Positions 28,444 to 37,809 are shown, counted from the first letter of the stretch. The stretch is DNA of 64,000 bases from Pseudanabaena sp. Chao 1811 (GCF_027942295.1 NZ_CP101416.1:3272501-3336500); one strand, 5' to 3'. Notes: generated by a model from the sequence alone, not told the origin. A program made the numbers and translations.

Positions 28444-30134
28444 GAGTCTGAGCTAGATTTGATTTGCGGTAAGGGAGGTAATGGTAGAGGGCGATGCTTG
28501 CCATTGGCGCTGTCAACGGTCTTGCTGATGGACAAATCAATTGACTTCTCGATCGCCACTTTAGTTGCTTGTTTCAGCACACTAAGATCCTTTGCCTGAT
28601 GGGAATTACTACTTGGTTTCGGATTCGGTTGCCCATTTGATTCCCCTCGCGAAGCACTTCTTGCTCTGCCTTGAGTTGCCCAAGCTTGCATGAAACTAAT
28701 CTGTTCTCTGGCAGTACTAGCCAAGGGATAGGTTTCTTTAATTGCGCCGATAATATCTTCGGTACTCACATCCCTTTGTTCATGGAAAGCTCGATACATC
28801 CCTTCCACGATAGCCTGTTCGATTTCTGCCCCACTAAATTCCTTGGAAATTGCTGCCATCTTATCAACATCAAAGTTTCGCAATTCATTCGGGCGAAATC
28901 GATTCAAATGGAGTAGAAAAATTTCTTTGCGCTCTTCGTTCGTGGGCAAATTGATAAAGAACAATTCATCGAATCTCCCCTTACGTAGTAATTCTGGTGG
29001 TAAGGCATGGATATTATTGGCAGTGGCGACAACAAATACAGGACTAGACTTTTCCTGCATCCATGTTAAAAGTGTGCCTAGTACGCGCTGACTAGTTCCC
29101 GAATCCCCCATGCTACTGGAAATCCCCCCAAAAGCTTTATCGATTTCATCAATCCAGAGAATGCAAGGGGCAAGGGCTTCGGCTAGCTGAATTGTCTGAC
29201 GGGTGCGGCTTTCAGACTGTCCGACTAAACTACCAAATAAGCGCCCCACATCCAATCGTAAAAGAGGTAAGCGCCAGAGATTAGCGATCGCCTTCGCGCA
29301 AAGACTTTTGCCTGTACCTTGAATTCCCAATAAGAGAACGCCCCTTGGGTTTGGTAAGCCATAGGCTCTGGCTTCATCGGAAAAGGCTAACTGACGCTGC
29401 ATTAGCCAGAGCTTGAAATTATCTAAGCCGCCAATACTATCTAGGGTTTCATTGGGTGTAAAAAATTCTAAGAACTCCGTTTGGCGAATCCGTTTTTGCT
29501 TTTCGATCAGAACACGCTCAATATCCGATTCATTGAGGTAATGTTTCTGGACAATTGATTTAGAAAGGGTGTGACAGATGCGATCTCGAGTCATCCCCAT
29601 ACAGGCCTTCACTAGTTGTTCGAGGCTATTACCTGCCAAGCGCAACTGCTCTGCGGGAATCATCTGTTCGATAATATTGCGAATTTCTGAAGTTTCGGGT
29701 AATGGGAAATAGAGTACGGCAACTTGCTCTTCCAGCTCAGAAGGCATTTCTAGCAGAGGACTGAGTAAAATCAAAGTCTTACGTGAATTGCGAAAACTTC
29801 GATAGAGATTTCGCAGTTGCCGCACAAAAATCTCGTCAAGACGAGGTGAGGCTAAGCGCCGATGGAGATCGCGAAATACATAGATACTTGCCGTTTGGCG
29901 ATCGCTATTTTCGACAATTTGCAAGGCTTGCAATAAATTATTTTTGCCTTCCTGATTATGCTCAAATCCCCGTACCAAATCGTAGTAGAGCATTTGACGG
30001 GCTGGACTGCATTCTTGGGCAACTTGGGCGATCGCCTTTTCCGCACGCTCTTCTTCCCATGTCACGACATAAATAATCGGACATTTGGCACGGATGAGTA
30101 AACTCAGTTCTTCTTGAAAATTAGGAGATTTCAT
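28440..30134 (-). CDS. ycf46: Ycf46-like AAA ATPase
   Basis: A 564-residue protein. The N-terminal 220 residues (opening LSLLIRAKCPIIYVVTWEEE) form the Ycf46-specific domain. The AAA module follows with Walker A GIQGTGKS, Walker B CILWIDEIDKAF and the sensor region VVATANN. A helical lid contains SGAEIEQAIVEGMY. The last 100 residues are polar. Ycf46 is a conserved cyanobacterial and plastid ATPase linked to photosynthetic CO2/bicarbonate use in Synechocystis; the exact mechanism is not settled. Four TGATCA palindromes lie 54-91 bases upstream of the start. Translationally coupled to DUF3038. Confidence 0.93.
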   Translation of the reverse strand: MKSPNFQEELSLLIRAKCPIIYVVTWEEERAEKAIAQVAQECSPARQMLYYDLVRGFEHNQEGKNNLLQALQIVENSDRQTASIYVFRDLHRRLASPRLDEIFVRQLRNLYRSFRNSRKTLILLSPLLEMPSELEEQVAVLYFPLPETSEIRNIIEQMIPAEQLRLAGNSLEQLVKACMGMTRDRICHTLSKSIVQKHYLNESDIERVLIEKQKRIRQTEFLEFFTPNETLDSIGGLDNFKLWLMQRQLAFSDEARAYGLPNPRGVLLLGIQGTGKSLCAKAIANLWRLPLLRLDVGRLFGSLVGQSESRTRQTIQLAEALAPCILWIDEIDKAFGGISSSMGDSGTSQRVLGTLLTWMQEKSSPVFVVATANNIHALPPELLRKGRFDELFFINLPTNEERKEIFLLHLNRFRPNELRNFDVDKMAAISKEFSGAEIEQAIVEGMYRAFHEQRDVSTEDIIGAIKETYPLASTAREQISFMQAWATQGRARSASRGESNGQPNPKPSSNSHQAKDLSVLKQATKVAIEKSIDLSISKTVDSANGKHRPLPLPPLPQIKSSSDS

Positions 30135-30187
30135 TATTGCGGGCGGAATGTCTGGGATCTATCAAAAATACACTCAAAGCATCTTTT

Positions 30188-30225
30188 TGATCACTTTGAT
30201 CAGTGAAATTGATCAATTTTGATCA
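30188..30225. promoter_or_regulatory. Cluster of four TGATCA palindromes
   Basis: TGATCA occurs four times in 38 bases (30188, 30197, 30210 and 30220) in the 107-base gap upstream of ycf46. Three are embedded in the wider TTGATCA. Regular 9-13 base spacing suggests an operator for a dimeric regulator or a methylation-sensitive (GATC) control region. Two more copies, 9 bases apart, lie at 33172 and 33181 in another upstream region. Confidence 0.4.
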
Positions 30226-30241
30226 ATTAAATCAATTAAGT

Positions 30242-31012
30242 TTAGAAGAAATCGTCATTACTTGCCGATTGTTTATGGGGTGTTGGCAAGGATTTTAAAT
30301 GACTGAGAAACTGTAATAACTCCTCATTGGTTAACTGTTGGCGAGATTTCTTATCAAAAGTTCGTACTAAATAATCACGTCCCTGCGTCTTTGTCCAGCT
30401 TAGACGATCCATCTCCACATCGATCTTAGAAATCGCATCGGACAGATCGATCGGTTCAGGCGCGATCGTGGGTGCGGATGCTTTGATCGGGGCAAACTGT
30501 GGCTCAGAATGATGTGACATTATGCCTAATTCCTCGCTGGACTTACTTGGCTGATCAACAGGCGGATAGTGCAAATTTTCTACAGGCGCATAGGTGTTGG
30601 CACTTTTATTGGTGCTATATTCACTGGTATAGTCGAGGGCAGGTTCTGACTGAATGGTATGTGTAGTATGATGTCCAGACCCTAACTCACCCAAGTTATT
30701 TAAGTTAGCCGATGGCAGTGAATTGACGGTTGATGGCTCGCGGGAAACCTGTGTCAAAATTGGCGATCGCCCTGCATATCCCCCATAGTTGTTGTCAAAG
30801 CCGTTATCAAAAGAAATGCCTGCGATCGTCAGGGCACGTTTGACTGCGCGATCTTCCGCTATTTCCAGATCGCTATCAACAGCCGTAGCTGTTCCCATGA
30901 TCGCATCACCCTGAGCGACGATCGCTCTAAAGGCATGGAGACCATCAATTTTAGGTAGCATCTCAGTCTGGATGCGCCCCTGTGGATATTGAGAGCGAAA
31001 CTGAGCAAACAT
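30242..31012 (-). CDS. Conserved cyanobacterial protein of unknown function
   Basis: A 256-residue protein from ATG (MFAQFRSQYPQGRIQTEML). The N-terminal 75 residues resemble the start of a Rad52/Rad22-like ssDNA-binding fold (HAFRAIVAQGDAIMGTATA, then EIAEDRAVKRALTIAG); I recall such N-termini in cyanobacterial hypotheticals but cannot verify it. A 110-residue low-complexity linker follows. The C-terminal 55 residues (MDRLSWTKTQGRDYLVRTF, then LTNEELLQFLSHLKS) are a conserved helical module seen at the end of several cyanobacterial proteins. Upstream of ycf46 in the same direction. Confidence 0.65.
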   Translation of the reverse strand: MFAQFRSQYPQGRIQTEMLPKIDGLHAFRAIVAQGDAIMGTATAVDSDLEIAEDRAVKRALTIAGISFDNGFDNNYGGYAGRSPILTQVSREPSTVNSLPSANLNNLGELGSGHHTTHTIQSEPALDYTSEYSTNKSANTYAPVENLHYPPVDQPSKSSEELGIMSHHSEPQFAPIKASAPTIAPEPIDLSDAISKIDVEMDRLSWTKTQGRDYLVRTFDKKSRQQLTNEELLQFLSHLKSLPTPHKQSASNDDFF

Positions 31013-31176
31013 AAGTAAGTACAAAATCAATTTTTAGTTGTGATAAATTTCAAGATCAAGCCTATCTTCGAGATCTTGGTATGCAGATGGTACTTTGCAC
31101 TACTCCTATACACTTTAGCAAGCCCATCTTCGCAAGCTGTTTATGGAGATGGTTTTACAACAGCCCTGTGAGTCTG

Positions 31177-32841
31177 TTAGCTAGTGCTGAAAAAATAAGC
31201 AAAAGGTGGGGTATATCCGGGGATATTATTTTCATCGACTTCATCAATCTGATCGGGATCGAGATATTCATTGGCATAGCGTAAATAAACTTTTTCGCTA
31301 ACAAATAGATCAAACAGATCAGGATCAATATGGTTATCTATCTTCATCTTACCGAGGATATGCAGGCATTCTGTCAAAGTTTTACCTTTTTTGTAGGGAC
31401 GATCTTTGGCACTTAGAGCTTCAAAAATATCGGCAATTCCCATCATTCTGGCAGGTAGAGACATTTGCTCTCGGGTCAAGCCTTTGGGATAGCCTTTACC
31501 ATCCATACGTTCGTGATGCCCGCCTGCATATTCTGGTACACGGCGGAGATTGCGCGGATAGGGCAATTGCTCCAGCATTTCGATGGTAACGACGATGTGA
31601 TCATTAATAATTTTGCGTTCTTCCGCCGTCAGCGTTCCTCTAGAAATATTCAGATTGTAGACTTCATTATCAGTTAGGAAATTGGTTTCCACGCCTTGAG
31701 GATCGATCCAGCGATATTTAGCGATTTGCTGGAGCCGTTCCTTATGCTCAGCACTCATGAACTCACCACCGATATTACAGATACGCAGGAAATTCTGATC
31801 GCTGGAATATTGGGCAAGTTTTTGTTGTAGAGCATCTTCAAGATCTGGGATGACGCTGAGATTTCCAGATTCGATCGCTGCAATTTTTTGGTTGAGAAAA
31901 CTAATCTCTGCATCCCGCTTCAGCACTTCAAAGCGCGTATTGACCAAATGAATGCGATCAAAAATGGTTTCTAGTTTTGTTGCTTTGTCGATCACATGTA
32001 CAGGCGTAGTTACCTTACCGCAGTCGTGGAGCAGTCCTGCAATCTTGAGTTCATAGCGCTGATCTTCATCCAATTTAAAATCTTTGAAAATGCCATACTC
32101 CGCCTTGCAAGCTGCGTCGGCAATCATCATGGTCAAGGTCGGTACGCGGCGACAGTGAGCACCATTGTAGGGTGATTTTTTGTCGATCGCCTCAGACATG
32201 AGATTAATAAATGACTCAAATAGCTCACGAAACTGTCCGATCAGTTTGTTATTGGTCAAGGCGATCGCCGCTTGCGATGCCAAGGATTCGGCAATGCGCT
32301 GGGAGATTTGCGAGAACTCAATAATTTGATTGGTATGGGCATCTTTGGCATTAATTAACTGCAATACCCCAATCAGTTCATTTTCATGATTGAGCATTGG
32401 TAGTGTCAAAAATGACTGCGATCGATAGCCTGTTCTCGTATCAAAAGCTCTAGTCCCCGAAAAGTCAAAAGTTTCCGATGTGTAGGCATCAGGAATATTA
32501 ATGGTTTGCTTGTATACAGCCGCACGGGCTGCCACCATTGTTTCATTCGCCTTTCCCTTGTCATCATAAAGTGGCAAGGGGGGGAAGGGGATGGGCTCAT
32601 CTGGCTTAGAAACTAAAATCGTCCCTAATGAATCGTTCATCATGATTTCAAATTGAAGAAACCGTTTATCCTCAGTGGCAAGATAAAGCGTCCCTGCATC
32701 GGCATTTAAAATTGTTTTTGCTCCCCTCAAAATCATTTCTAATAACTTGGGCGTATTTTTTTCCGCCGACAGAGCAATACCAATTTCGTTTAATTTTTCA
32801 ATTAGTGCAAATGATTCTGATTTGGTGTCGCCAATGTCCAT
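31177..32841 (-). CDS. GAF and HD-GYP domain phosphodiesterase
   Basis: A 554-residue soluble protein. Residues 10-195 form a GAF domain (LLEMILRGAKTILNADAGTL). The HD part starts near residue 225, with metal ligands in AGLLHDCGKVTTP. The GYP signature HHERMDGKGYPKGL is intact near residue 460, so c-di-GMP hydrolysis is plausible. Between the HD and GYP motifs about 100 extra residues are inserted (helix-rich, including IGGEFMSAEHKERLQQIAKY), longer than in canonical HD-GYP domains. ATG start. It may counter the diguanylate cyclase at 13.7 kb. Confidence 0.92.
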   Translation of the reverse strand: MDIGDTKSESFALIEKLNEIGIALSAEKNTPKLLEMILRGAKTILNADAGTLYLATEDKRFLQFEIMMNDSLGTILVSKPDEPIPFPPLPLYDDKGKANETMVAARAAVYKQTINIPDAYTSETFDFSGTRAFDTRTGYRSQSFLTLPMLNHENELIGVLQLINAKDAHTNQIIEFSQISQRIAESLASQAAIALTNNKLIGQFRELFESFINLMSEAIDKKSPYNGAHCRRVPTLTMMIADAACKAEYGIFKDFKLDEDQRYELKIAGLLHDCGKVTTPVHVIDKATKLETIFDRIHLVNTRFEVLKRDAEISFLNQKIAAIESGNLSVIPDLEDALQQKLAQYSSDQNFLRICNIGGEFMSAEHKERLQQIAKYRWIDPQGVETNFLTDNEVYNLNISRGTLTAEERKIINDHIVVTIEMLEQLPYPRNLRRVPEYAGGHHERMDGKGYPKGLTREQMSLPARMMGIADIFEALSAKDRPYKKGKTLTECLHILGKMKIDNHIDPDLFDLFVSEKVYLRYANEYLDPDQIDEVDENNIPGYTPPFAYFFSTS

Positions 32842-33295
32842 AGTTTGCGTCCCTATTTGCCAACAGTGTCTTTTGTGAATTTCTTAGGAGGGAATCTATT
32901 CTTGAAGTTTTGTAAGATTGAATGGGTCAAGCAATATATTTTTAATAGTTTTCTGGTGATTTTTTGATGAAAAAAGTTGATTTTTGATCTAGAACTGTTG
33001 AAATCTTTGAGACTAAACCAGAAGCCATTCAAATAGTAAATAACTAGGATTGTATTAAATCTTGTATTACATCTATAGTATCGGTTTGATGAAAATATTG
33101 GCTAACTGTTTAGTTTAGTTTTACTTTTAACTGTTCAACAAATGACGATAATTGCTTGCCTTTAAATTTGGTGATCAATTTGATCAATATTGAAACTTAA
33201 TTTTGCCTTACGACTTAGATTTTGGCTAGCCTTAATCCCTCAAAACTAGCGACCTCGAAACTGACCACTCGAGGTCGCTAGTTTTTATCTGTCTA
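32842..33295. other. Intergenic region upstream of the HD-GYP gene
   Basis: No gene is seen in 454 A+T-rich bases. It holds a pair of TGATCA sites 9 bases apart (33172, 33181) and, at its end, the terminator hairpin of the next minus-strand gene. Confidence 0.6.
33242..33285 (-). terminator. Terminator hairpin
   Basis: 17-bp perfect arms starting AAAACTAGCGACCTCGA around a 10-base loop. It lies ten bases beyond the stop of the minus-strand gene at 33296, and on that strand the stem ends in TTTT. Confidence 0.8.
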
Positions 33296-33949
33296 CTATT
33301 TTGGCAATCGTGAGCCTTGCCAATTACCAAAATTACTAGTGCTGTCCCCAGTTCCGTAGCTACCATAAAATTCTTTACAGCCTTCACCAAAAATCAGAAT
33401 CCCCTTGCCCTGTTGTGGTGGTTGCTGATTGGGAGTCTCTTTCCAATCAAAATTAACAACATTGTTACTCAGCTTGCCTTTCAACTCACCAGAAATTTTG
33501 CCACGATCAAAGTTTGTGTATTCATATTTCCCTGAAACTAGATCCCCTTGATCTTCTTTCAAAGTGACTTTGCCGATGGGTGTTTGCCAATCGCCATTAA
33601 TTTTCGATTTGCAGGTAAGGTTACTGTCTGGAGTTGATTCAGGGGCAGTGAGATACTGCAAGCCGAAGATGGTAACGATCGCAATTCCACCTAAACCTAT
33701 TGCTAGTATTAACCATACAGGCGAAATTTGCCATTCTGAAGCTTGGGGGGATATTTGGGAAAGATATTTTAAAATCCCTGTTTTAGTAACTTGAAAATTA
33801 CCAGTATCTCTGGCTACTGTTTCCGAGTCGCTAATCACAGGAGCAGTGGGTTCCTGTATAGAGTCTTCTTTTGCTGGAGAAGATGGGTTGATATCTTCTT
33901 CGGGTAGCAATGGTTGCGATCGCTTGCTTTTAAACCAAAGTTTTTGCAT
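33296..33949 (-). CDS. Single-pass membrane protein of unknown function
   Basis: A 217-residue protein from the ATG giving MQKLWFKSKRSQP; a second in-frame ATG at 34003 would add 18 residues. A polar N-terminal region of about 75 residues rich in Ser, Pro and Glu precedes one transmembrane helix (PVWLILAIGLGGIAIVTIFG). The C-terminal domain (about 95 residues, presumably periplasmic) is a beta-strand-rich repeat with GDWQTPIGKVTLKEDQ, GKYEYTNFDRGKISG and FYGSYG, as expected for a small beta barrel. I do not recognise the family. It has its own terminator and no operon partner. Confidence 0.7.
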   Translation of the reverse strand: MQKLWFKSKRSQPLLPEEDINPSSPAKEDSIQEPTAPVISDSETVARDTGNFQVTKTGILKYLSQISPQASEWQISPVWLILAIGLGGIAIVTIFGLQYLTAPESTPDSNLTCKSKINGDWQTPIGKVTLKEDQGDLVSGKYEYTNFDRGKISGELKGKLSNNVVNFDWKETPNQQPPQQGKGILIFGEGCKEFYGSYGTGDSTSNFGNWQGSRLPK

Positions 33950-34061
33950 AGTTAGGCAAAATTTTGCTGCCGACAATGAACCTATTGATAAATATTGTCG
34001 CATGAGGATTCAGCTCTCGCCTATTAATTCGCTCAGCGATTGTGCTGATATCTCTGCAAGA

Positions 34062-34196
34062 TATAGCTGTCGCCAGTCATGTTAGGACAAAATCAAACCC
34101 CAGAAGAGAGTTGCGGTGCTTTTACACCGCAACTCTCTTCTGGGGTTTATACCCAAGATAAAGGGCAGTGCAACGCACTGCCCTTTATCTTGGGTA
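34062..34196. repeat. Tandem palindromes with one TATAGCTGT border
   Basis: TATAGCTGTCGCCAGTCATG followed by TTAGGACAAAATCAAACCCC matches the border of the 19835 and 40007 elements. Two hairpins follow: 34095-34148 (24-bp arms AAACCCCAGAAGAGAGTTGC...) and 34151-34195 (21-bp arms, loop AAC). The right-hand border is missing. The left arm AGAGAGTTGCGGTGC is shared with the hairpin at 40041. Confidence 0.8.
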
Positions 34197-34258
34197 GGAA
34201 GACACCCGCGCATTATGATGATTTCTGTAACTCTTCGGTAAAAGTTTTAGGTAAAACC

Positions 34259-34966
34259 ATGTCTCAACCTTCGGAAACTGATGTCCAACAGATTTTCGAT
34301 CGCATTGCGCCAGTTTACGATCGCTTCAATGATCTCCTTAGTTTAGGTCAACATCGCATCTGGAAAAAAATGGCATTGCGTTGGTGTGAGCCACAGCGAG
34401 GAGAAACATGGCTTGATCTCTGTTGTGGATCTGGAGATATGACCGCTCTGCTCGCTCAAAAAGTCGCACCGACGGGGCAAGTGATCGGTGTGGATTTTTC
34501 TAAAGAACTTTTAGCGATCGCGGCGGACAAAGCGCGTAATTATTTACCGAAAATTCAAAAAAGTCTGACATGGCAAGAGGGTAATGTGTTGAATTTGCCC
34601 TTTGCCGACAATAGCTTTGATGGGGCGACCTTGGCCTATGGGTTACGCAATGTGACTAATATCCCACAATGTCTATCGGAGTTACATCGAGTCTTAAAAA
34701 CTGGAGCTAAGGCAGCAATTCTTGACTTTCATCGTCCTAGCGATCGCCTGATGCAAACTTTTCAAGACTTTTATCTGGATCGAGTAGTTGTGCCACTAGC
34801 TGATCGGTTCTCAATGACTGCCGAATATGCCTATATTGCGCCGAGTTTAGCGAGATTTCCAATTGGTTCTGAGCAGGTCAAACTCGCCAAATCCGCAGGT
34901 TTTTCTCTTGCTACCCACTATGCGATCGCCAATGGCATGATGGGAATATTAGTTTTGCAAAAGTAG
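34259..34966 (+). CDS. menG: Demethylnaphthoquinone methyltransferase (MenG/UbiE family)
   Basis: A 235-residue protein from the ATG giving MSQPSETDVQQIFDRIAPVY; a longer open frame upstream only reads through tandem palindromes. UbiE/COQ5 family signatures are present: the AdoMet loop DLCCGSGDMTALL, the conserved LAYGLRNVTN segment and a RVLKTGAKAAILDF strand. In cyanobacteria this enzyme performs the last methylation in phylloquinone (or menaquinone) synthesis for photosystem I. It heads a co-oriented run with Uma2, rodA and mdh at short spacings of 12-30 bases. Confidence 0.93.
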   Translation: MSQPSETDVQQIFDRIAPVYDRFNDLLSLGQHRIWKKMALRWCEPQRGETWLDLCCGSGDMTALLAQKVAPTGQVIGVDFSKELLAIAADKARNYLPKIQKSLTWQEGNVLNLPFADNSFDGATLAYGLRNVTNIPQCLSELHRVLKTGAKAAILDFHRPSDRLMQTFQDFYLDRVVVPLADRFSMTAEYAYIAPSLARFPIGSEQVKLAKSAGFSLATHYAIANGMMGILVLQK

Positions 34967-34986
34967 AGTTGTGAGTCTACGCTCTG

Positions 34987-35550
34987 ATGGCACAAACAGT
35001 TAGCAATCCCATAACCTTAGCTGAGTTTCTCCAACAACCAGAAACTAAGCCCGCTTGTGAATATATTGATGGTCAGATCTTACAGAAGCCAATGCCACAG
35101 GGAAAACACAGTATCTTGCAAGGTGAACTTGTACCTAAAATTAACGGCATCTTAAGAACAAAACAGATTGCTTGGGCTTTTCCTGAACTGCGTTGTACCT
35201 TTGGCGGGCGATCAACTGTACCAGATATCGCAATTTTTGAATGGGCGCGGATTCCTAGTGACGAATATGGTGAAGTGGCAAATATATTTGCGATCGCTCC
35301 AGATTGGGTAATTGAGATTTTATCGCCCGACCAAAGTCAAACCAGAGTTACCAAAAATATTTTGCATTGCTTGAAATATGCAACCCAAATGGGATGGTTA
35401 ATTTATCCCAGAGAAAGAACTGTGTTTATATACCGCCCCAAGCAAGAGATTGAGGTATTTGACGATCCAGAATCGGTAATTCCTGTGCCATTATTTGCCA
35501 GCGAAATCCAGATCAAAGTTAAAGATTTGTTTAGTTGGTTACTAAAATAG
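34987..35550 (+). CDS. Uma2-family PD-(D/E)XK nuclease-like protein
   Basis: A 187-residue protein of the Uma2 family (DUF820), greatly expanded in cyanobacteria. The order of motifs is normal: N-terminal helix and EYIDGQIL, the PDIAIF strand with Asp, the WVIEILSPDQ strand with Glu, then a helix with Lys and a LIYPRERTVFIYRP strand. These domains have a restriction-nuclease fold, but their biological role is unproven; transfer and phage contact are often suggested. It sits 20 bases after menG and 30 bases before rodA, probably as a passenger in that transcript. Confidence 0.9.
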   Translation: MAQTVSNPITLAEFLQQPETKPACEYIDGQILQKPMPQGKHSILQGELVPKINGILRTKQIAWAFPELRCTFGGRSTVPDIAIFEWARIPSDEYGEVANIFAIAPDWVIEILSPDQSQTRVTKNILHCLKYATQMGWLIYPRERTVFIYRPKQEIEVFDDPESVIPVPLFASEIQIKVKDLFSWLLK

Positions 35551-35580
35551 ATCATAGCTTCGCTATTTAGTGCTGAATTT

Positions 35581-36837
35581 ATGATCGTAAAGGGTTTAGA
35601 ACTACCAAGTTGGGAAAATATCAAACGGGAGTGGCGTGATGCGGATCCGTTATTGCTGTTATTCCCAATTTTATTGACAGTTTTAGGTGGTATTGCCATC
35701 TATAGTTCTGACTATAGTGCAAAGCGCACAGAATGGTGGCAGCATTGGGTAACGGGTGTGGTCGGCTTAACTGCGATGTTTGCGATCGCCCGTTTTCATT
35801 ATGATCGCCTGTTGCGCTTGCATTGGGTTACCTATGCGATCACCAATATTTCTCTGATTTTAGTCCTAGCGATCGGGACAACGGCACTAGGTGCAGAGCG
35901 CTGGATTACCATTGGTGGGTTTAACATTCAGCCATCGGAATTCGCCAAAGTCGGGATCATTATTTCCCTCGCCGCCGTAATGCATGATCGACCGATCCAA
36001 AATCCCATTGATGCCTTTAAAGTGGCTTGGGTGACTTTGCCGCCTTGGATCTTGATTTTTTTACAACCGAACCTAGGTACGGCGCTAGTATTTGCGGCGA
36101 TCACTATTGGAATGCTCTATTGGGCAGGGGCGAGTGGTGGCTGGCTAGCCTTGATCTTTTCGCCAATTGTTTCGGCGATCCTGTTTTCGATCTATTTACC
36201 TGCGTGGATTATCTGGGTAATTCTCATGGGTGTTGCCGCATGGATCTCTTTACCTTGGTTTCGAGTGGTTAGCACAGTCATTGCAGTAGTTGTCAATCTG
36301 GTCGCAGGTCAAGCAGGAATACTGCTCTGGAATGTTCTCCATGACTATCAAAAACGGCGACTTTTGCTCTTTATTGACCCGAACCAAGATCCTCTTGGAG
36401 CAGGCTATCACGTCATTCAATCACGCATTGCGATCGGTGCGGGTAAGCTTTGGGGGCAGGGTTGGCTTAAGGGTACGCAGACCCAATTAAACTTTATTCC
36501 TGAACAACATACCGATTTCATTTTTTCTGCGATCGGTGAGGAGTTTGGCTTTATCGGTTGCCTATGCGTCCTATTGCTGTTTGTAGGAATTTGCTGGCGG
36601 TTACTCGTAATTGCAGTGAATGCACGGGATAATTTCGGCTCACTATTGGCAATTGGCGTATTTTCCTTTGTGCTATTCCAAACCTTTGTCAATATCGGCA
36701 TGAATATCAATGTTGCACCTGTTACAGGTATTCCTTTGCCGTGGCTCAGTTATGGACGATCAGCCTTAATTGCGAATTTTATGGCGATCGGTTTAGTTGA
36801 ATCTGTAGCCGCCCATCGCCGCACGATCAAATTTTAA
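35581..36837 (+). CDS. rodA: Rod-shape-determining protein RodA (SEDS glycosyltransferase)
   Basis: A 418-residue membrane protein with about ten helices. SEDS-family hallmarks are present: TIGGFNIQPSEFAKVGII, PNLGTAL, and the extracellular-loop motif FIPEQHTDFIFSAIGEEFGF that contains the family's catalytic-type residues; the end PLPWLSYGRSALIANF is typical too. RodA polymerises glycan strands from lipid II for cell elongation together with a class B PBP and MreBCD, which are encoded at 47-49 kb. It lies 12 bases before mdh. Confidence 0.93.
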   Translation: MIVKGLELPSWENIKREWRDADPLLLLFPILLTVLGGIAIYSSDYSAKRTEWWQHWVTGVVGLTAMFAIARFHYDRLLRLHWVTYAITNISLILVLAIGTTALGAERWITIGGFNIQPSEFAKVGIIISLAAVMHDRPIQNPIDAFKVAWVTLPPWILIFLQPNLGTALVFAAITIGMLYWAGASGGWLALIFSPIVSAILFSIYLPAWIIWVILMGVAAWISLPWFRVVSTVIAVVVNLVAGQAGILLWNVLHDYQKRRLLLFIDPNQDPLGAGYHVIQSRIAIGAGKLWGQGWLKGTQTQLNFIPEQHTDFIFSAIGEEFGFIGCLCVLLLFVGICWRLLVIAVNARDNFGSLLAIGVFSFVLFQTFVNIGMNINVAPVTGIPLPWLSYGRSALIANFMAIGLVESVAAHRRTIKF

Positions 36838-36849
36838 ATATATAAATAC

Positions 36850-37794
36850 ATGGCAACACACATTCAAGACTATCGATCGCCTAAAGTGACGATCATCGGT
36901 GCTGGAAATGTGGGCGGAACCCTAGCCCATCGCATTGTCGAAAATGGATTAGCGGATGTGGTGTTGTATGACATTGTGCTGGGCAAGCCGCAGGGATTAG
37001 CTCTTGACCTGATGCAAACTCAGGCGATCGTCAATCACGATCGCCAAATTATTGGCACAAATAATTACAGTGATACTCAAAATTCTGACATCATTGTCCT
37101 AACCGCAGGTTTACCGCGCAAAGAGGGTATGAGTCGCAATGATCTATTACGGATTAATGCGTCCATTGTGAAGGATGCCATCTCTCAAGCGATCGCCCAA
37201 TCCACTGAGGCAATCTTGATCGTGGTCACTAATCCTTTAGATGTGATGACGCATTACGCATGGCAGGTGAGTGGATTGCCAACCCATCGGGTTATGGGCA
37301 TGGCAGGGATTTTGGATGCGGCAAGGTTTCAAACGTTTATCGGTATGGAGTTAGGCATCTCCAGTGCTGACATTAGGGCGACCGTTTTAGGTGGTCATGG
37401 CGATACGATGCTTCCATTACCACGCTTTTCCACAGTGAATGGTATACCAATTACGGAATTATTATCCCAAGACGCGATCACTAAACTTGTAAATAGAACC
37501 TGTAATGGTGGCGCAGAAATAGTCAAATTGATGCAAACTAGCGCCTACTTTGCACCATCAGCATCAGCTTATATGATGGTTGAATCAATTCTCTGCGATC
37601 GACAGCGTGTTGTCCCTGTGGCGGCACACCTCATGGGTGAATATGGGTTAACCGATATATTTATGGGTGTACCTGTGCAGTTAGGCAAACGGGGAATTGA
37701 AAAGGTGATTGAACTGCAACTAACATCCGATGAACTTGCTGCCTTACATGCTTCAGCTAAATCAATTCAAGAAAATATTAAGTTGCTTCCCTAA
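36850..37794 (+). CDS. mdh: Malate dehydrogenase (lactate/malate dehydrogenase family)
   Basis: A 314-residue NAD-dependent enzyme. Features: the Rossmann loop IIGAGNVGGTLAHRI, the Asp that binds NAD ribose (VVLYDI), the VTNPLDVMTHYAW segment, GMAGILDAARFQTFI and the catalytic His in GGHGDTMLP. An Arg in the substrate loop (GLPRKEGMSRNDLL) fits malate dehydrogenase rather than lactate dehydrogenase. It interconverts malate and oxaloacetate in the cytosol. Length and ATG start are normal. A GAA-loop palindrome follows the stop. Confidence 0.93.
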   Translation: MATHIQDYRSPKVTIIGAGNVGGTLAHRIVENGLADVVLYDIVLGKPQGLALDLMQTQAIVNHDRQIIGTNNYSDTQNSDIIVLTAGLPRKEGMSRNDLLRINASIVKDAISQAIAQSTEAILIVVTNPLDVMTHYAWQVSGLPTHRVMGMAGILDAARFQTFIGMELGISSADIRATVLGGHGDTMLPLPRFSTVNGIPITELLSQDAITKLVNRTCNGGAEIVKLMQTSAYFAPSASAYMMVESILCDRQRVVPVAAHLMGEYGLTDIFMGVPVQLGKRGIEKVIELQLTSDELAALHASAKSIQENIKLLP

Positions 37795-37809
37795 ATCTTG
37801 ACCTTTTCT

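Noticed and set aside
34079-34258. Upstream extension of the MenG frame by 60 codons
   Set aside because: The extension is the translation of two tandem palindromes; family N-terminus begins at the ATG at 34259.
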